From contig NW_004450403.1 in assembly GCF_000321225.1 (NCBI RefSeq), forward strand, positions 998,752 to 1,062,751: a stretch of DNA of 64,000 nucleotides, given 5' to 3'. The stretch's first letter is position 1, and every line of letters starts with the position of its first letter. A program made the translations under genes and the position numbers. Source of the DNA: Odobenus rosmarus divergens (Eukaryota; Chordata; Mammalia; Carnivora; Odobenidae). The notes beneath the pieces are model-generated. The model was not told the DNA's origin. It was given only the letters and a program-made list of their open reading frames with translations, and made no database searches. Positions 57,120-64,000 of the stretch are shown here, piece after piece.

Positions 57120-58536
57120 AAGGCGGTGGAGAAACTGAAGAAAGAGGTTTGTGTCTCTGATTTAAATACAAGTGACTTTATGGAGAGCACCAGCATGTGG
57201 TCAAATGGACTCCTATTGTGGAAATGCACTGGCTCTCAAGGCAGAATAACATTTCTGATTTGATGTTTAGTGAAGTGCATCCATAATCAGGAGCAAATAC
57301 TGAGCTGATTTACCTACACTGGAATGAACTCCTGATGAACTATGAGGGTGTGAGTCTGATTTAGTTTCCAGAGTCTTTATGATCATTTGAAACTTTGCAA
57401 TTTGAGGACTTAGGCTTTGTATATTTAAATACACATATCTATATGGATCAGCACTAATATATACTGATTCACAACATACTGTTGACTGTTCTTAAAAACT
57501 CCTTATGCTATATACACTCGTAAGAATGACAACATAAAACCTACCCCATTTTTAATTAGAACAAAAGCTTAAGCATCAGTAACATGGGTTTCATTATAAC
57601 CAAACTTCCAATATTTTCTAGTATTCTTTAAAAAAAAATGACAATCATGTTTTCTAGTTATAGAATCAGAGACAATGAAGATATTACAATATGTATGTTT
57701 TATGCCCATTGTGCCTCAACATCTCCATAAAAAATCTAAATTTGCAATTTGAAAATATGCTGCTGTTACTTTTCTTCTTCAACAAGCTACAATTTGTTAT
57801 TAGTCAATCATTCCAAGTCTGAAATGATTCTGAAATGAGTACATGATAAATGTCTATGAATAATAATGTATCAAACCTCTAAATAAATTGTGAGACTGTG
57901 AGATAAATATTCTCCCTGTGCAGAAATGAGGAGAGGCTTCTAGCCATCTCAACAGTGGTTATGCAAAAGGCACACATCAGCGGAAAGAGTGAACAAGTGA
58001 ATGCACTCGTCCCCTGATCAATTACATCTACTTGCCAGTCAGGTCTTCTTCTCATCATTTTTCTCTGCGAATTGAATTTTATTTGTAATCACTTCATATT
58101 CTGATGCCTTTCCCTTCATTAATTAGGTTTACAAACTTCAGGAAAAAATAACACCCATTATAGTTGGACATATTTGGTTTTGAAAACCTGTATAATGTGT
58201 GTTTTACATGTTTTATACATGTGATAAACACTGGTACCTATCTGATTTCTGTGAAGTGTACTCTAGTGATGCGATTTTTTAAAAACTTTTTGAAGTCCAG
58301 TCACTGTATACAGTAATTTCAGAGGATGTGCTGTATTCAAATTAACATAAAATATGTATCTCAGTGTATATATGTATGTAATTTATATACGCATATTTGT
58401 GTAATGTATGTGTGTTTGGCAAATCTAAGAACGTAGTTATTGTTCCTTTCTTGCTGTGATGTGCATTTATAATTGCATCTGTCTTTTATTAATTCTATGG
58501 TAATTTGGTACAAGATTAAGTGCAGCAATCTGAGGA
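57120..58536. other. Unassigned non-coding DNA
   Basis: No gene or named repeat. The interval 57240-57400 has balanced composition and no repeat signature and may be ordinary unique sequence. Confidence 0.5.
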
Positions 58537-58710
58537 CTAGTTTTGATTCATATGTATCCCCGTTTCTTTCCAGTTGCAGTCGAACACAGGTGTGAGTAGT
58601 CCCTGATCTTTCATTTTTTGTGTGACTTTCAGAATGATCTCTCCGGTGTGGGAGTCTGCCGTGCTGCTCCGAACAAGAATCCCCATCATCATCCACAGGG
58701 CAGCTGCCAT
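58537..58710 (-). other. 57-codon open frame with strong start context (uncertain)
   Basis: The minus strand reads AGCATGG, with A at -3 and G at +4, then 57 codons to TAG. The product starts MAAALWMMMGILVRSS, a hydrophobic stretch that could act as a short signal or membrane segment, followed by a polar part with one cysteine (LLTPVFDCNWKE). A splice-acceptor-like TTTTTTCAG lies upstream near 58770, and an AATAAA lies about 50 bases downstream of the stop near 58490. The protein is not recognised. It may be chance. Confidence 0.15.
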
Positions 58711-59149
58711 GCTAAATCCCAGGTTAATGCAACCTCGTAGCTAACAGATAAATGCACCTGCTTAACCTCTGAAAAAATTGTGATGGACATGCATGAAGAT
58801 GATCATCAACTATACCTCTGACTTTTTTAACTGAGTTTTTAAAAATCGCCAAAAGACGACAAATATATGATAATCTTGCCAGACCTAATATGGAAATATA
58901 TTGAAATTGATAATCAATATATATTCCACAAGAGCCAATTAGATTTGTGAGTGTCGTAAACTTGTGATCGAAAGGAAATGCGCAAGGAGGACAAAGATCT
59001 ATTTCGTATTTTCATATTGTTACCGTACAATAAAATTAACATTTAAAACCATTCTGAATATAGTTGAATTGCCAATGTGGGAAGAACATTTAGCTCATAG
59101 AACTTTTGGTCTGGAATGGACTCTAAAGGGTCCTCTGCCTGGGGAGCCT
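58711..59149. other. Unassigned non-coding DNA
   Basis: No feature recognised apart from the acceptor-like TTTTTTCAG on the minus strand near 58770. Confidence 0.45.
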
Positions 59150-59347
59150 GGGGCGCGCCTAGGTGGCTCTGTCTGTTAAGCATCTGACTCTTGGTTTCGG
59201 CTCAGGTCATGATCTCAGGGCTGTGAGACTGAGCCCTGCGTCGGGCTCTGCGCTGGGCATGGAGCCTGCTTGGGGTTCTGTCTCTCTACCTCTCTCTCCC
59301 CGCCACTCACACTGCTCTTTCTCTCTATCTTGAAAAAAAAAAAAAAA
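59150..59347 (+). repeat. Can-SINE, older type
   Basis: Starts GGGGCGCGCCTAGGTGGCTC, with TTTCGGCTCAGGTCATGATC, a B-box position with GAGACTGAGCCC and CTCTGCGCTGGGCATGGAGC, an older variant. It ends in a poly-A that directly follows CTATCTTG, so the AATAAA block is absent. A possible degraded duplication is GGTCCTCTGCCTG against AGTTCATCTGCATG. Confidence 0.93.
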
Positions 59348-59360
59348 GTTCATCTGCATG

Positions 59361-60717
59361 TCTGCATGTGCCATATGTCAATTATTTGAACCTATTATTT
59401 AAAACCTTCCAAAACTGACCCTCTAATTTGTATATGAACATGTCTAGTGTTGAAGAACTTATTTCTTAAAGAAATCCATGATTGTCTTTATACTAAGCTG
59501 GAATCTGGAATCTGTCTCCCAAACCTCCTGTTAATCAAGCCAACTTCTCCCTCTTGGCACCACACAAAATGAGACTAATATATCTCATACTCCACTATCA
59601 TTCTCATATTTGAGGAAAACACTCTCCTCTCTTACTGAAATGAAAAAATTTGGTGTCTTCAAACGTTCCTGATCTGACATGGAAGTCAAATGAATACATT
59701 TTTAGGATCAACACATTGAAAACAGCAAACGAATACCACCAAATATGGAGATGTGTAATGTCAGATTTGATCTGTTTTGATTTTTTTTCACAAACCAAAA
59801 CTGATTCTACTACAAAGTAAATACTTAATATTAGACTGTTTACTTCTTAATTACATAGGAAGATGAGCTGTAGACCAAACAAATAAAGAGGATTTCTGAT
59901 TAAGGAAACATCAACTGCATCATGTAAATACATTTTTCTGTTCTTCCACCCACTGTTCCCACTCTCCTGTTCCTTACCTGCTGCCCCACAGCTGCCCCTC
60001 TACCCTGGGGAGTCCAGGGCCTCTCATGAAACCACAACCACCCTCCCTGTTTCAAAGGAAGAAAGGGCATGTCCACGAATGGATTGCACTAGAAGTATTT
60101 TCATGAATTTACCCTATCACCTCTCCTTCGCAGAATTTATTTGCCAGTGGCTGAAACTTTGGGGGCAATGTTCGAAGCAGAGGTCATGGGCAACATCTGG
60201 AACAAGGTAGACTCTTAATAAGATGTGATCTCTGTGTTCACAAAAAAGTTAAATATTTGATTAGGTATATGACATTCTCCAGAAAGCCTTAATATTGTTT
60301 CCTTCACTGAACCATACGATATATTATATATAGACACTGTACAATCTGCACCTAAATTTTGATTCTGTTACAAATAAAATTTCTGTCATTACTACACAGC
60401 AAAGTCTTACACTTAAATTCATAGGCATATGACCTTTTATATGAATGTAGGCACCAAATCATCCACATCTTCCTCCCACCCAGTTCCCATAACACTGTAG
60501 TAGAATTCTTTTCCTCTTTCCTGCCTTGCTCACTCAGTGAGGATGAAGAAGGTCTTTGGATCACCATGGGATACTTGGCACAGATCATAGTGCCTAGAAT
60601 ATACTAGCATCCAGTAGATGTTAGAAAATGAAGGAAAAGTGATTGAAATTATGAGGGTTCTGAGAGCACAATTCTATAATTGAAAGTGTTCACACGATAT
60701 GAGTCTTCCGTTGTTTC

Positions 60718-60718
<1 letters not shown>
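59361..60718. other. Unassigned non-coding DNA
   Basis: No gene or named repeat recognised. Confidence 0.5.

Positions 60719-60748
<30 letters not shown>
60719..60748. repeat. (TG)15 microsatellite
   Basis: Fifteen uninterrupted TG units, followed by TTCTCTCTCTCC. Length polymorphism is likely. Confidence 0.98.
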
Positions 60749-60749
<1 letters not shown>

Positions 60750-60750
<1 letters not shown>

Positions 60751-62394
60751 CTCTCTCTCCGCAGGGTCTTCCCACAACACTGTTCTGAACAAGTTGCCGA
60801 GGGACACTCCTGTAGTAATGCAGTCTGCTCTGGCCTGCCTCTTACCAGCATTCTGATGCAAAAGTGAAGCTAGAATCTGCAAAGGGCCTCCGTGGAACAG
60901 TAAAGATCTTCAGCGTTTCTAAGAATCAGGCAGAGAGCAGGAGGGAAGGTTTCTAGCAAGGTAAGAGGAGGTAGCTTGCCTACTAAGGTGTTCTGCCATT
61001 GGTGGAAGGTGAAGGAATATTAACAATTCCTATTCAGACCAAGCCCTGTGGGATAGTCCAGTGCACCGGGGCTCATGTGCTGTATCTGAAATAGCTTCTT
61101 TCATTTGGGTCGCATCCAGCAGAATGATGAGGTAACTGAAGGCCAGGGTATACCTTCCACATCCTCCCCTGAACCACATCCTGTGTCATCTGGTTCAGAT
61201 CCCATGCTAGGTTATAGGAGAATCCACAGTGAATTGGGGATGCAAGCTACAAACAAGTGATCAGAAGTTAGAGTGTCTAAGTCCTCCCATGGGAGTAAGT
61301 ACCAGGCGCTGTGCAGCAGAGGGGGAACCAAAGAGCCCAGAATCACACTGGATATGGGAGAAGGGCACAGTGCAAGCACCCAAGCCAAGGGCGGAGGAGT
61401 GGAGGTAGAAGAATCCCAGACAGAAGAACAAGGACAAATACATGGAGGTGCAGAGAACACCCTGCCCTTGGGAAATGACTCATCATGAGTTCATTCTGAT
61501 TGAAGGGCAGGGCGGGCAGGTGAGCAAATGTCAGTTGGGAAGACTGGGTTGGAGTTGGAATGGGAGGTCTCAGGACCGTAGGCCCAGCAGTGAGGAGTTG
61601 GGAATGCTGTTAAGACACTGTTTATTAGTCATTCCAGCAGGATCCAGGGGTCCTCCACTGCATTTCCGGCAGGACTGCAGAGCAAGGAGCATGGTCTCTT
61701 AACCACAGAGGGAGAGTGGCAATCATTTTCCCTGGCAATTAGCAGCTAGCTCTAAGATAATCTCATTTCAGACATTTATGCAAATGTCTTCCACCAACTA
61801 AATCCTGAAGGGTTTGAAACCTTGAAAAAAGATGGTATTGACCAAATGACTTCTAAATTCCCTTCCAGTTTCAACAATCTCCAAGTCTTAGTGACCAGCC
61901 CATAAATAGAACAGCAGGGAATTCCCAGCATGTTGGCTGCCTCGCCATCTTGTCTACACATTGTTCATTCTGCTGTACATTTGAATCTGAAAGCCTTATT
62001 CTCAGAACTAAAAATGTTTGTATCCTTCAAAAATGTTCGCTGTGATCCAGGAACTGAATCTAAATAAAGTATTTCCCTCCTTTTATTTTCTTCTGAAAAC
62101 ATGTGCAGCTTACCATGCATCCTCCAAGAATTCAACATTTGGGTTGCTTTCGTTTACCTGTGAATTAATGGGTTTTAGTCTACCAAATATCTGGTAGGAA
62201 TGGTTTTCTAATCAGTGGAAACCCTGGAAGCATGTGGTGTCCTGCAAACACTTTTGCTACAGGGATTATGGAAATAATGTTCTTTTTATTCTGACACACA
62301 GTTGTTCTCAGTTCATGGTCCAGTGAATTGGCATGGAGTTAAATTCAGGTTTTCTTTATGGGTTATTAATAATAGCCTACAAAATTAATAACCA
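60750..62394. other. Unassigned non-coding DNA
   Basis: No gene recognised. Frames of 60-86 codons at 61212-61702 overlap on both strands with no recognisable content. Confidence 0.5.
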
Positions 62395-62600
62395 TACCTT
62401 GTACTAATCTAGCACCTCTCAAACCGTATTATCTCAGCTTTATTATCTCATTTTCCCTCACGGCATCCCTGTGAGAAATGGCTATAGCGGATCAGGGAGC
62501 TGGAGGAAGAGAGTCACGTTACCCAGTTGGCCGGCCCCAAAGATGTGGCTTACCTTAAAGCCCAGGTCCTAGCAAATGATTCTCTTCCCTGAAGAGCATG
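62395..62600 (-). repeat. MIR SINE relic
   Basis: CTAGCACCTCTCAAACCGTA, TTATCTCATTTTCCCTCACG, GCATCCCTGTGAGAAATGG and ACCTTAAAGCCCAGGTCCTA follow the reversed MIR layout. Confidence 0.55.
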
Positions 62601-63141
62601 CCACACAGGAAAAGTATATTCTTTGTTCACACGTTCCTTGACACATTTTAGCCTCTGTGAGCAATTTTCCAGTTCTAAAGTGACTCATCCTGAGAACATC
62701 CTAACTGATGTCCCATATGAACCTCACATGAACTGCTTACAGAAGAAATCACAGTGTTTACGTTGCTATATCCCAATTAAGCAATCTGTGCCCGCTGTCT
62801 TCTACAGGACAACTGTCATTTAGAAGACTCAAGGTTTAAATACTGTAATTAGAGATCAATTACTCAGTCAATAGTCACTGAGTGCCTATGAGCCTGAGGA
62901 GAGGGCTTTCCAGAAGCTTCCTGCAGACCTCAGTACAGAGTGAGGGCTCCTATTCTAGTGTGTGCACCTGGGGCATCAGAATCCTGGCCACAGTGGTCAG
63001 CTAGTTATTTCTCTCTGTAACTATTCTTGAAGTGATTCCATTTTATTACTAGGTTTAGAAGGTATATAAAAAGCCTTAGTAGAGAAGTGAAATTTTACAA
63101 TGTCCTAAATAACTAAAGCATAAAAACATAAACTATGATTA
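62601..63141. other. Unassigned non-coding DNA
   Basis: No feature recognised. ATTACTCAGTCAATAGTCACTGAGTGCC near 62850 contains a near-palindromic ACTCAGTCAATAGTCACTGAGT block. Confidence 0.4.
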
Positions 63142-63156
63142 AAAAGTATGCAACTA

Positions 63157-63364
63157 GGGGCACCTGGATGGCTCAGTCAGTTGAGCATCTGGATCTTGGC
63201 TTTGGCTCAGGTCATGATCTCAGGGTCCTGGGATCGAGCTCTACATAGGCCTCCACACTCAGCAGGGAGACTGCTCGGGATGCTCTCTCCCTCTGCCTCT
63301 GCCCCTGCCCCTACTCTCTCCTCAGTCTCCTTCTCTAAAAAATAATAAATACATAAATCTTTTA
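63157..63364 (+). repeat. Can-SINE
   Basis: Starts GGGGCACCTGGATGGCTCAG, with TTTGGCTCAGGTCATGATCT, the B box GGATCGAGCTC and a tail of AAAATAATAAATACATAAAT. A degraded duplication AAAAGTATGCAACTAG (63142-63157) against AAAATATACATCTAG (63365-63379) suggests moderate age. Confidence 0.93.
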
Positions 63365-63379
63365 AAAATATACATCTAG

Positions 63380-64000
63380 AAGCTTGAGTGTGACTCTGAC
63401 ATTAGTGTAACCTGAGGTGCTGGTGTCACTGTTAACTGTGGGGCCTAAGATAAATATTTCAGCTTGTTCCTGGCTGAGTCTTACTGTTCTTCTATTAAAC
63501 ACTTCTGAGCAGTTTAGTGATTTTCTCCATTATACCCTGGTCCGTACTCACTGGCAATTTCCTTATGTGAGGGCAAGTAAAAAATGCACAAAATTTTCAA
63601 TCTCTCTATGCGATTGTTATAAGGATATGTTTTAGAGCGCCAAGTCCTTATTTAATGTGTTTTGACAAAGTTACCTATGTGTCATTTCATGGGTGTGGGC
63701 TGCTCTGGAGTATTGAGGAGTGGGATTCTACTTAGCTCAGTAGATTTACTAATCATAGAAACCAGAGGTTCCAGGAATTCTAGTCTTTTTTTTACAAACC
63801 AAAGGATATGTTCTATATGCTCTTTGAGGAAATAGGAGAAAAATCCCAGGTTGACTTTTCACTGAAAATCTAGAAAGCAAATCAGATAAAGGGGTGAAAT
63901 GGTGGGCTATATTGAGGTGAGAGAACCTTCTTAAATAAGTAACAAAATCCTTGACTAATAAAAAAAGAAATTGACCTAGTTGACTAAAATTTTTAAAAAA
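63380..64000. other. Unassigned non-coding DNA to window end
   Basis: No feature recognised. Confidence 0.5.

Noticed and set aside
56807..57229. 140-codon minus-strand frame
   Set aside because: Crosses the G13 run (poly-proline), has no recognisable domain, and lies in AT-rich DNA with T runs that give Lys- and Phe-rich stretches.

Overview
This is nuclear DNA from a placental mammal of the order Carnivora. The clearest sign is 15 dispersed tRNA-derived Can-SINE copies. Each starts with a close variant of GGGCGCCTGGGTGGCTCAG, carries a CT-rich block and an AATAAATAAAATCTT-type tail, and most are bounded by 11-19 bp target-site duplications. Their consensus (CCTTCGGCTCAGGTCATGATC, then a CCCTGCTCAGCGGGGAG block) fits arctoid carnivores (bears, seals, mustelids) better than the dog-specific SINEC_Cf form (GGCGCAGCGGTTT) or the cat form. 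The short carnivore-type L1 3' end at about 22.63-22.75 kb agrees. The species assignment is inference.

I find no protein-coding gene, tRNA, rRNA, CRISPR array or bacterial-style operon. The window reads as intergenic or deep-intronic DNA. Almost every open frame of 60-250 codons is explained by a repeat, a GC-rich patch or chance. Open frames are worth a second look only at 4.6-4.9 kb, 8.45-8.98 kb and 58.54-58.71 kb, all with low confidence.

Layout. 0-12 kb: L2 and MIR relics, a MER20 hAT element, four plus-strand SINEs, a TCTA microsatellite and three minus-strand SINEs. 12-16 kb: TG, pyrimidine-rich, GAA/GATA and CA simple repeats, then a SINE. 17-20.2 kb: the most regulatory-looking part, with a strong CTCF-type motif in a CpG-dense patch, a second CTCF/GC-box-like site in the opposite orientation and an orphan CpG-island-like segment. 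20-30 kb: mostly unassigned sequence with an L1 stub, a SINE lacking its B box, AT-rich tracts and another CpG-rich patch. 30-36 kb: an ancient L1 relic carrying an inserted MLT1-type LTR, SINEs, and a GC-rich patch. 36.5-36.9 kb: a non-autonomous Tigger element. 38.9-39.1 kb: a 215-base uninterrupted pyrimidine tract. 39-47.5 kb: L2 relics, unassigned old repeats, a CR1/L3 relic, two adjacent hAT elements and a G-rich patch. 47.5-64 kb: mostly AT-rich unassigned DNA with an RFX-type X-box, a 57-codon minus-strand frame, three SINEs and a TG repeat.

The genes, if any, that these candidate regulatory sites serve lie outside the window. Repeat family names come from recognition by eye, not a library search, so boundaries of old repeats are approximate.
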